From Phellopilus nigrolimitatus (Eukaryota > Basidiomycota > Agaricomycetes > Hymenochaetales > Hymenochaetaceae), in assembly GCA_021029095.1 (NCBI GenBank), contig JAJOHG010000026.1:1-64000 (forward strand): a stretch of 64,000 nucleotides of DNA. The letters are read 5' to 3'. This document shows, piece by piece, positions 10,901 to 20,325 of the stretch (position 1 is the first letter of the stretch; each line of letters starts with the position of its first letter). Position numbers and translations under genes: made by a program. The notes beneath the pieces were generated by a model, which did not search any database, was not told where the DNA came from, and worked only from the letters and a program-made list of their open reading frames with translations.

Positions 10901-12141
10901 CTCAATCCTAAATGACAACTGTTGTTTGCACACAATTTTGTGTTCTCAGCATTTCTTTGTATTTCTAAATAAGACAAACAGGTTCCAGCATTGTCACTTG
11001 ATGCCGTGGGGCAGAATTAGTGCTGCTTACACATAAAGTTGTTTGAAGTTCATTATTAGACTCTGAGAATTCAGCATTGAAAACACTGAATTCTTCGAGT
11101 GAGGCAGCCATCTCTTTAGTACATGACAGTAATGCTGAGAAGGCATCCACAAAGTCTCTGACGCCTGCAGAGAAGCTTCAGAAAACACTTTTCAGGAGAG
11201 TATATTGGGAATTGCCTACGTAATTTTCCAGGTTTCAATGACAGCCTGCCACAAATTTTGAGTAAACAAGTCAAACTTCAAGCAATATCTCACTTGAGCT
11301 CATAGAAAGGAATCTCCATGGCTTCGAGTGCTTTTGCTGTTCTCCCACCACCACCAAGAGAAGCCAGGTGCCCTCTCATCTGCCTGCTCTGAAATAAGGA
11401 GAATCAGTGTTCACATCTGGCATCTGAGAATGGTTACATTGAGCTGACAAGCTGTTTATAATCATCACAGAGTCTTCAGAGGAGGTAAATCATATTTCTG
11501 TTATTATGTTTCCAAATGCGTTGAATGAACTGCGTACTTTTTTATTTTTAGAGAATTGTCTGGTTTGGAATTCCGTATCGGTCCAGGGACTCCGGACTGT
11601 AGCTTGGACAGTTCCTCGTCTTGAAATATCTCGCTTAAGGGTATCATTGAACCCATCAAAGTGAAATCACCCACTTTTATTGCTTTGACCGATTCTATCG
11701 ATACCAGACTCGGGACGCTCTTGAAGACAATAAATTTGAAGCCATCACACAGGAGAGATAGAACTTACTTGAGGACGTAGTATAAACCTCCTGAGAATTA
11801 ACTGAATATTCAAAGACCAAAATTAGAATCAGTATAGTTGTAATACAAAAGTTCGACGCACGTTCGTCTTCCTCGCAAGTCCTGGTATCACCGAAGCTCC
11901 GCTCATTCATAATGTCGACAAGGACGTTCAACATATTTCGAAGAAATGCCTTTTGCTCTGAAGTTATGCCTCGCGAGGGCTCCCGAAGTCTCTTTGGATT
12001 TGAAGACGTTCGGCTGGCACCTGTGAATGGTCGCATTTCGTGCTATCAGTCGAGAAGATTTGATCAATGTGTGCCTTACTGACCTCTTTGTCGAGCGCTG
12101 GACCCTCTCATTGGTAGAGCAGAGCGCCGTTTGGACTCCAT
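7946..12141 (-). CDS. Membrane-anchored WD40 repeat-like protein, copy A
   Basis: Multi-exon minus-strand gene. The likely start is MESKRRS at 12141, spliced through the G|ASRTSSNPK junction into a region with TSEQKAFLRNMLNVLVDIMNE. Next come helical exons (KEMAASLEEFSVFNAEF; ERYLREVSSIAEK) and a three-helix membrane module: FFSSVTATTLQTSF, FWFISLSFSVASAIYSLLV, then GPMFCLIVSAATFSAGLCLLAFE and LITTAFTMGHAWILLSFS. After that WD40-like strands follow (FFWDV-type, VKIW) to the stop at 7946. Such modules are frequent in agarics; the function is unknown, and signalling at a membrane is only an inference. Each copy has the same exon order, so both may be expressed. I did not confirm an unbroken frame across every junction. 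Confidence 0.6.
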
Positions 12142-12399
12142 TAGACAGCTAGATGCGGGTTGTAAGTGAGCGTTATGAGCAAGTTGAGATCGATCGATCC
12201 ATCAACTTCAAATCGGCAGTACTAGCAGATGACATAATCACACGTGTCGTTTTACCCTGGTGAACTCAGTAGTATGGCGCCCAGAATCCGGTCTACACAA
12301 CACCCTTCATAAGAAGCATCCACAGCCCATTCTACAGCTAAAATAACAATATACAGTGGACATCGAGTTTCGAAAATTGCCGACACACGCCCGCCCAGC
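12142..12399. other. Short interval between WD40 gene and NUP107 remnant
   Basis: No gene. It is nearly identical to 24525-24797 in copy B, including the stretch around 12240-12390. It probably contains the 5' region of the WD40 gene and the 3' UTR of the NUP107 copy. Confidence 0.4.
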
Positions 12400-13655
12400 T
12401 CATGCCGCATGCAAGATGCGGAGCGGATCCGACCCACCGGCTAAAAGGCCGCGCAGTACCGCCTGGCGCACCGCACGTAGGTAGTCCTCCAGGCGGCGGC
12501 GGTGCGGTACGCCCGTGCGCCCGTCGTCCCTGCTGCCGTCCGCGCCTCTGTCGTCGTCGTCGAGGAAGTCCTCGAACAGGTGGTAGCGCGAGTCCGCGAC
12601 GGTGTTCGCAAGGTCGAGCGCGTAGATAAGGTTTCTACATGGCAGAGAAGAAAGGAGTTAGGGATATCGGAAGACAAACACAAACCTAAGTAAGAGGAAG
12701 GGGACGTACCTCGGGATCCTGTCTCCCGACCCAACAAGCAGCGCGTGCAGGCGGATGACAGGCTCCGGGATGTAGATTCGCCGAATGCGCAAGAGCGTGA
12801 CATGCCGCTGGTCGTTTCAAGCACATAAAAGCCAACCATAATAGACAATACATATTATAACGAACGACTTTTAGTCTTGCTGCCACACCGTCGTGAGCAG
12901 CTCGACAATCCGCTCGCGCGTCTTAGCACGACCTACTTAATGGGACAGGTCAGTCAAAGCACGTCCCTATGAAAGAAACAAAAAAGCCAGGCGAACGCAC
13001 CTTGTACAGCACCAACCACTTCTCGCGCCCGCCCTTCCACACAGCGCAGTGCGCGCGAACCCGACCGCGACCAGCATCAGCTTGAGCTGCGCCGGGAGCA
13101 GCGATAGGAGGATTTTCACCGCTTGCACTTTCGATAAACCTGTCTAAAGAGATGGTTAATCGCATAAGCATTGTTTTTCGGATATTTAAGTCGTTCTTTA
13201 CTTGCTACTCACCGAGGAAGTCCCGGGAGATGACGTTTGCCTGTTCGAGCGCGTCCGTGTACGTCTGCTCCATGAATGGCATCTAGTCGATCGAGCGGCC
13301 ACTTCATGCCTGACAGCGGGGCCTCGAGTACCCCTGCCATGGGCAGCGCAATCCTGATGAGCGAAGGGCCTCGAACGCGCACTCGATCGTCTTCCCCGCG
13401 GTCGCCTATGCGACGCGCACCAAACGAATACACATGTCCCCTGTGCACTGGAGGGCCTCGCGACGCTCCCAAGGTCGTGATTAATGGGAAACAACGCGTA
13501 GCGCTCAATGGCGTTCTTCCCGAATGGGCTTGCTGGCTTCTTGTAAAGAAGATATGAATGGATAAGCGGATGATAATAGTAAGGTGGCGAACAGACTGAA
13601 GTATCCCGCGCACCTGCAAGTAAACCTCGAGGATGGCCTGCACCGCTCCTGCACG
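12400..13655 (-). pseudogene. NUP107/NUP84 3' fragment (duplicate)
   Basis: This stretch is colinear with the last exons of the complete gene at 24798-27962, including the C-terminal codons (SDPLRILHAA, stop at 12400). It begins abruptly near 13655, so the N-terminal two thirds are missing. Internal deletions against copy B (around 12890-13080) remove conserved helical segments and break the frame. It is a truncated by-product of the segmental duplication and is not expected to give a nuclear-pore protein. Confidence 0.85.
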
Positions 13656-14289
13656 CTTAGACTACACCGACATTAACGATCCGTGGATCCATTGATGGTA
13701 GGAAACCATGAAGTTTTGAAGTCTGATCCGAATGATATCAACCAAGCCCGACGCGTCCGAAGACGCGTCTATCATCTCTCTCCCTCGTCTCGTTCTCTCC
13801 ATTGTCGTTCCTCTAAACAATTTTCATGGAGGGCAGTATATCATCAATACACTCATTGAAAGTCCCGAAAGCGTCTAAAATAAACTGCATTTTGCCAAGA
13901 GAGCGTGCGACGACGAACTTATTGTACAGTATTGGTATTCGACACAGACCAGTGCGCAAAACCCTGCTGTTTACTCACGTCATTGTTATAACGAAGGCAC
14001 TGGTTTCTGGTCAATTTACTGGCTCATTCACGATCTACATATATCTAGCGTATACGAAGGTGGACCTCGACCTTCCCAACTATGAACCCGACGGATCATT
14101 TACGACAGGAAGCAGCCTTCTCTGACTCCCAAACCATACAATGACCTATAAATTCTCACTGCGCCGTTACTACACTTCTTTCGGCCCATTCTGATCACTT
14201 CCCGAACAATGCTCTAGACGACAGTTCTTTCAGCCAAGCAGCTCACCTAAAACAATTGAAGAACAAAACGGGTCCATTCAAGACGCGGA
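13656..14289. other. Unique spacer between duplication and cyclin-like pseudogene
   Basis: Nothing recognisable. A 99-residue open frame at 13826-14125 has no familiar motif. Confidence 0.4.
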
Positions 14290-16120
14290 ATGGGTGCCTT
14301 ACTCCTGATCTTCGCTCACAAGTGTCTTCTCCGTCTGATTCTAGTTCTGGTGGTTCTGGGTCTTAGGCTGTCAAGACGCCTCCAGAAAATCCTTCCATGC
14401 TCTCTAATCCAAAAGCTCAGAGCGCTCGCTGATGATCCACTCCAAAGTTACAAACGCATCAAATTCTGTCAATCCGACAATCTGCAGGAAAGTCAAGAGA
14501 CGTCTCCGGGATCTTTCGCCGTGAAATCGTACGCTTTGTCGGTCAACGGTACTGAAAGCGCGGATGCCGCCACTGGAAGGTCAACTCTGTCTTCGTCCTC
14601 TAATGGGGCACTAAAGCGAAAGCGTGCGGGTTTCTCAAGCCATCACGCCGAAACCAACTCTGTCGAAGTAGAGACAGATGTTGAATCAAATCCCGGAAAC
14701 AAGCATGATCTGATTCGTCCTAGCGTCCCGGTCTCGAAGAAACTCAAAGAAACATCGTTCACGTATACCGCAACCGAGACTGCGTCGTCCCGCCGCGCCC
14801 ACTCGCTTTCTGCTTGCCCTTCTTTCACGTCTACCGCTTCCCTCGATGCAACTGAACCAGCCTCTCCTACTGGATCCGCCACACCTGTTGACCCACTTCC
14901 AGCTGTTGCACCCCTCGAGTTCACCATCATCCCGCGCCGGCGGCCGCGGCTGACGACGTAGCAAAGGCACGGCTCAAAGTCTTGCTGCAGAAGGAAAAGG
15001 AAACGCGAGGGATTTGAAGGAGGAATCAATGTGGTCTTTGACAATAATATCACGCAGGATGAGATTAACACCTTCCTAGGAATTGATGAGGGCTTTCGCC
15101 GAGAGGTCATCAAATGGATGCTTTACGTGCGTCTTTCTCTTCTCACATCGCTTCCCTTGTTATATATTCTTTGTAGGTCACCCCCAGCAAGAAGCTGCGC
15201 GTGGCTGAACTGCGCGAACACTTACTTAGCAACCCCGAGACGCGCTTTCAGGCGATCATGCTCTTCAGTCACTACTTCATGCGTGTCGGCGATGCGATGC
15301 CTAAAGCAACCAAGAAAGAGACACCATTAATGAAGCTTGGGCGTCAGCGTATCACGTGGGATGTCGCTGTGAGCTGTCTCGCGCTCGCTGTTAAAGTATT
15401 CCATAGGATTTTGTTTCCTCTGTATTCGTCACTGACTTCGGTGATGCAGTTTCAAAGGGATTTTCTCGAACCGCTGAACCCGATCTACTCGCGCGAATTC
15501 TCGTCATCGCCCCTCACCCGATGTCGCACGATGATTTCGAGGTACGCTTGTTCGTCTATAGCACCCAAATGGACTCAATACATATATCTTGTCTTTCAGA
15601 TCTCACAGAAAGACGTTCTCGAGGCCCTCGAGTACGAAGTCCGCCAAATTACGCCGGAGCCGTTCGAGGGGAGAAATTTGGACCAGCCTCCCTACGCTGC
15701 ACAAGCTACTCGGCTTCATCGACGGCTGGGAGATCACTCGGGTGAACACATGGCACAGGCTGAGCGCTGCCTCCTCCGGTGAGAGCCCGCATTTTTCTAC
15801 CGAAAGCTGCTTTGCTTAGCAGTACAGTTGTCTTTCACAAATGGCAAGATGTTCCAGTTTTCGATGTCTCTGCCCGCCTCCGCGGCGCCGATTGACGACG
15901 GGGTGGAAGCGCTTGTGCGTACTATGGCTCGGACATGGAGGTGCGCATAGGCCGGGAGCTCACGGGGGCTGAGGAGATGTGTGCGGACGACCTGACCATG
16001 CTCGTCTTCGCAAACGTCAGTTTACTTTCCCTAATGTCCTCGGCTGATCTTGGTTTCTTCGGTGCTCGTGACGAAAGCATGATCTGGAACGCTGTCGAGA
16101 TTGGCTCCGACACACAATGA
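14290..16120 (+). pseudogene. Cyclin-like protein, frameshifted
   Basis: The segments match an agaric cyclin N-terminal-domain protein in order: a Ser-rich N-terminus (ALKRKRAGFS), FDNNITQDEINTF, KKLRVAELREHLLSNPETRFQA, HYFMRVGDAMP, ITWDVAVSCLALAVK | FQRDFLEPLNPIYSREF, VIAPHPMSHDDFE | ISQKDVLEALEYEV, WTSLPTLHKLLGF, and a C-terminal part with YGSDMEVRIGRELTGAEEMC. Introns with good borders survive. However, the frame changes after SREF, again before the WTSLP segment, and near 14961-15020, and none of these coincides with a splice site. I infer a decayed gene, although sequencing errors could mimic this. Confidence 0.6.
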
Positions 16121-17289
16121 ATACAGTTTAACCGACCTTTCGTACAGCTACACTTGCTCGTTCCCAATTCACCATTCCAAGTCTCGAAAAATAGAATCTG
16201 GATGTTACATACACGCTCTTATTATAATCCCGCGTAATCGCCTCATGAATACTGCTTCGTTCACACTTGTTGCTTCCCTGTCTGCTATCGTTACTCACGT
16301 ATCATCATTCTCTGAACCCTATCTTGCTATCACTGTACCACATTCTATTGCAATCACTCATTTCGCATCGTGCTCGGACCGACTCGCATCTTCACATTGT
16401 TATGGATTTCATATCCTCACCAAGCAGACATACATACTGCACAGAATCGTACTATGAAAGCTGTAATCGAATTTGCCAATGATCATGCTGCGCCCTATGG
16501 GTCTTGCCTGAAAACTGTGGGCTCATTCGACTCGAGAATAGAGCACTGGTAGTGGAAGTTTGTGATGGCTTCGCAGCATATCGGTTAGCTTTCAATCGGA
16601 CTTGCATGATGATTTTGAGCTTGTCCTAAGTCCGCAGCGTTGTCGCTTTTAGGCCTAGATCGCCGCGAGAAAGCGTTGTCCCTGATCGACTGCGCATCGC
16701 TCTCGATGCTCTGGGAGCAGAGCATCTCCATCCGGAAGCAAAGCTCGGTCGTCGATCGTCGCTCGGATATAAGCTAGATCGACGAAGCGGCCTAGATGGG
16801 ATAAACGCGGACTCGCGAGCGGCAATGATCTCATCTAAGCCTTTGCGTAGCCTTGAGCCGATCACGGGTATAAGCTGCCGATGCAAGAGGGCAGTCAATC
16901 GCAAAGAGCAGAGCATGCACGTACATGTAGCTGCTTCGTATCGCTAACGATGCTCTCCCGTGCCGTCGCAACGGTCTTGACGAAGTTCTTCACTGGCGTT
17001 CCTCCACTTGAGCGCAAGACTCGATCCGACGATCCTTCGACGTCATCTTCTAAACTCCCCTCCTTGGCATTCGTCATCGACGCGAATCTTTGATGTCTTT
17101 TCGGCGGAAACAGTTGGGGAAAACGAATGTAGAAGCCTAGAGTGGCCAGAAAGTGTAAAGGAGGGTGAAGGGGTCGTAAGAGAGTGCGACGGCGGTCGTG
17201 ATGGCGGGGAACAAGCGAGCAAGCTGGGCGGGTTGGTGACGTCGTATGGGACATTTGATCTCCGATTGGTCAATAAATTCAACTCCGCT
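16121..17289. other. Interval before copy B leader
   Basis: No confident gene. About 16420-16620 aligns with 560-760. The stretch 16620-16920 is absent from copy A. At 17000-17090 the minus strand has a short coding-like peptide (AKEGSLEDDVEGSSDRVLR) that I do not recognise. Confidence 0.4.
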
Positions 17290-17728
17290 TTCGGACATTC
17301 GCATCTTGTACTGCTTACACTTGCAGTTTGTTTGTGACTAAATCCTAGAATCTCTTGAACGAGATGAAGAACTGAGGATAAAAATCGCTCCATCCCAACT
17401 CCTGGTTCGTATTTTCTGTTTTTCGGAAGACGATTTCTTAATCCGAGGACGGTCTCGGAGATACAGCTGTTTGTGGTTGAAGACAACCCTTGACGTTTCT
17501 CGAAATGCTCTTGTTCGACGTTCAACAGGAACCTCGTGGCAGAGCGTATGTGCGTGCAAGGTCGTTCTAACAAGCCCATGCGATCTCGCTCCGGACATGT
17601 AACGCACTCGCGTTTCATCTTGTTGTCCTGCTTCCGTGTTTACGCTCTTCAGAAAGACCTCTTATATGGAGCAAAACGTTTTTGTCTCTCGGAGATACTG
17701 TTTGTGAGTGAGTATAACGAGATGTTTA

Positions 17729-18530
17729 TCGTGATGCTCTTGTGTTTATTGCTTTTCCTGTGTCGACAGACTTTTCCCAGTCTTTCTCATCAAGTACAAC
17801 GTGTTTATCTGCACCCCAGGAATAAGTCATAGCAGTTCACCTCTCCCGCTTCTTTCCATCGTGTCGACGAGGTTCAGTCCTGATCTTCTCAAACAACAGC
17901 AATTTGCAAATTGTAAGGCCAAGTGCACAGCAAGGGTACGCCGTTGCAGCTAAGGCCCAATGTCACACTCTAAAGGCCTTGAGGCCTCCACTACGTCAAT
18001 CTGTGACTTATCTGGTCCGTATGTGTAACACTCGGTGTTCTCTTCAGACTAATTTGGCTCGCAATAATTCAGAGAAGGATGGAATTTGCAACCAGCATGT
18101 TTCAAGGTGAGCGACCATCTCGTATTGCTGTTTATCGTGATGCTCTTGTGCTTATTGCTTTTCCTGTGTCGACAGACTCTTCCTAGTCTTTCTCATCAAG
18201 TACAACGTGTTCATCTGCACCCCAGGAGTTGGTCACAGCAGTTCACCTCTCCCACTTCTTTCCATCGTGCCGACGAGGGTCAGTCCTGGTTTTCCCAGGA
18301 ACCGACAACAATTTGCAAATTGTAAGGCCAAGTGCACAACAAGAGCCGTTCCAGCTAAGGCCCAATGTCACACTTAAAGGCCTCATTCCACTACGTCAAT
18401 CTGCGACTTATCTGGTCCATATGTGTAACACTCGGTGTTCTCTTCAGACTAATTTGGCTCGCAATGATTTGGAGAAGGATGGTTTTTGCGACCGGCATGT
18501 TTTGAAGTGAGCGATCATCTCGTATTGCTG
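17729..18530 (+). repeat. 405-bp tandem duplication inside copy B leader
   Basis: Two head-to-tail units start near 17729 and 18134. Each begins in GATGCTCTTGTG, contains GTGTCGACAGACT and AAATTGTAAGGCC, and ends near CTCGTATTGCTGTTTA. Copy A has one unit (about 1592-1990), so this is a later change in copy B. Confidence 0.8.
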
Positions 18531-18710
18531 TTTACCCGTGATCCCGCCGCCACTTATCTGCATGTCAATCTCGTATTGCTTTCAGAAGAGTTGTTGGCTC
18601 ATTTCACGAGTACAGACTATTTGATAATGTTATTACTGGCCTAGCAGAGCATCTCTCCGCTCTTCAATCCTCGACGCCTCCTAATCCAAAATGGACTCCG
18701 TTTCGTTAAG

Positions 18711-18717
18711 TATAAAT
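18711..18717 (+). promoter_or_regulatory. TATA box of small gene, copy B
   Basis: TATAAAT is conserved with copy A together with its flanks. It is the best core-promoter candidate for the plus-strand gene at 19302. Confidence 0.4.
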
Positions 18718-18773
18718 GTCTTGCTTTTCTTCCGTCGTCTCCTCACTGAAATCTAGTTCTCGCATCGAGTCCG

Positions 18774-19110
18774 CCCATCCCGCATTTTCCAGACGCACTT
18801 CGTTTGCTCAGTCTACGCCTCGCCCTTTACCCTCCCCGGACGCGCGCGTATCAAGGCTCCTCATCGACAGTCGAGAAAGAGAACATTATTTGCCACCTTT
18901 CTTGGCCACTTCGCCAGAGTCATATCCGTGCCCCGCATTTTCCGGACGCAGTTCATTCGCTCTGCCTACGTCTTGCCTTTTTTCCTCCCCAGATACACGT
19001 AGAAAGACTCGTCTCCGCCGACGGTCGATAAAGAAGAATCGTTTGCCACCTTTTTTGGCCTTTCGCCAGAGTCATATTTGTGCCCGTCTGCCTTCCGTTC
19101 GCCGTCGTTT
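18774..19110 (+). repeat. Minisatellite, copy B
   Basis: Same array as 2225-2600: two units of about 150-160 bp plus a partial third, with small length differences between the copies. Confidence 0.65.
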
Positions 19111-19301
19111 CTGACACGCCTGTCCTACACACCGGGTCCCTTCTGCACGACAAGGCGAGTACCTTGCTTTCGATCTAGAGAAGCCTCTAAGACCTCAATT
19201 TTATGTGGATGAGACGCTTCCGCCAAAGGATAGGAAATAATGTTGGTGTACGTTTCCTCTTGGATCTGTGAAGCACATTGCTCATCCGCATCGTTCACTA
19301 G

Positions 19302-19826
19302 ATGTCTGGTGTCCCTCCCTCTCCATCGAATACTTGTACAACGTCTCGTGATAAGCTCGAACAAGCGTCACTGTACGTCCTATTGGTTCGCTGCCCATCG
19401 ACCAATGGATATACTCACAAGACCTGCTTTTACTACCACGGAAAAATATTTTCGAAGGGTATCAAGGGCGTTCTATTTGAAGAGTCGTATCGTAATGGCC
19501 AATGGACGTATCGACAAACTCCTGTACCCGACTCGTGGAACTATAGCGAAGTCGCTTTCGCATTGCAAATTGCGAAAGACACTTGTTTCGACGTCGTTCG
19601 AGTCGCCTTGGAAGCTGCAGCAGCTTCACATTTGCTGGCCCTGTCGAAAGAGGGAATAACCGACACCCTCTTGATAGATGCCTTTAAATGTCTCGAACGC
19701 GATAGGCTATCGATTGGAGACATCGATACGTTATCTAAGAACCTGCAGCGATATTCTGCGAATGCGCTCGGACAGCAGGATAAGGAGGGGGAAATGGCTG
19801 TCTATGTTTCCCCTCACTGCAAATAG
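19302..19826 (+). CDS. Small agaric-type family protein, copy B (intact)
   Basis: Single open frame of 174 residues with no signal peptide or membrane segment. Motifs are ASLYVLLVRCP near residue 25, CFYYHGKIF near 46, GVLFEESYRNGQWTYRQ at 59-75, DTLLIDAFKCLER at about 120 and VYVSPHC at the end. The arrangement parallels the proteins at 42087 and 44017: strand-forming start, a W-x-Y strand after an F-E/C segment, a W/L-xx-DA/AL helix, an acidic IDxL helix and a terminal Ser-x-x-Cys. The Cys of the NC/SC motif in those proteins is absent here. The start at 19302 matches the start in copy A. Function unknown. Confidence 0.65.
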   Translation: MSGVPPSPSNTCTTSRDKLEQASLYVLLVRCPSTNGYTHKTCFYYHGKIFSKGIKGVLFEESYRNGQWTYRQTPVPDSWNYSEVAFALQIAKDTCFDVVRVALEAAAASHLLALSKEGITDTLLIDAFKCLERDRLSIGDIDTLSKNLQRYSANALGQQDKEGEMAVYVSPHCK

Positions 19827-20325
19827 AACTTGGGGCCAAAGTATGTTAATTTCTTTCCTTCTGATTCGGAGATGTCGGGTATATACAGTCTTTATATTAG
19901 TAACTTTCATGCTACTCCACTGGCAGAGACTCCGAAGAGATAAAATAGGTACCAGACTGCTAGAGCTTCAGCACGCGTGAAGGGAAAACTTGTCCAAGAT
20001 AGACCTATTGTTCTCCCAAACATCTCATGCAGTCAATCAGGTGCATGCATATGCCTGCTGGTTTGGCACATAAAGGCTCACTGTCCTACCTTCTGGCTCC
20101 TCATTGTCCCCTGCATCCCTCGTGTTCCCTCAAGCAGGGTAGGTGCTGGAAGCAGAAATCATTCAGGGAACTCTTGCATACCTTTAATGACTGACTGTAC
20201 TTATGCTAGTAAGTATGTGCTATATATTTCAAGTCTGAAAGGCACCAATATATCTTTGCCAGAAACCTTGAATAGTGAATACACTGCCATTCTGCTCTTT
20301 CTACAATGCTACTACATTGTTCTAT
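19827..20325. other. Intergenic between small gene and WD40 gene, copy B
   Basis: No gene. It contains the empty site corresponding to the hAT insertion in copy A and the beginning of the CpG-poor domain. Confidence 0.4.

Larger units (their letters stand above)
560..13655 (+). repeat. Segmental duplication, copy A
   Basis: Long direct repeat of 16420-26245. Matching landmarks in the same order and orientation are: leader 1128-2160 with 17290-18710; TATA box 2166 with 18711; small gene 2772-4487 with 19302-19826; membrane/WD40 gene 7946-12141 with 20326-24524; and the NUP107 3' end at 12400 with 24798. Similarity stops near 13655, inside the NUP107 coding region. Copy A is longer mainly because of a 1.2-kb MITE insertion and a 2.95-kb hAT insertion that copy B lacks. 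Confidence 0.9.

Noticed and set aside
13826..14125. 99-residue frame between NUP107 remnant and cyclin-like pseudogene
   Set aside because: No recognisable motif and no plausible neighbours in frame.
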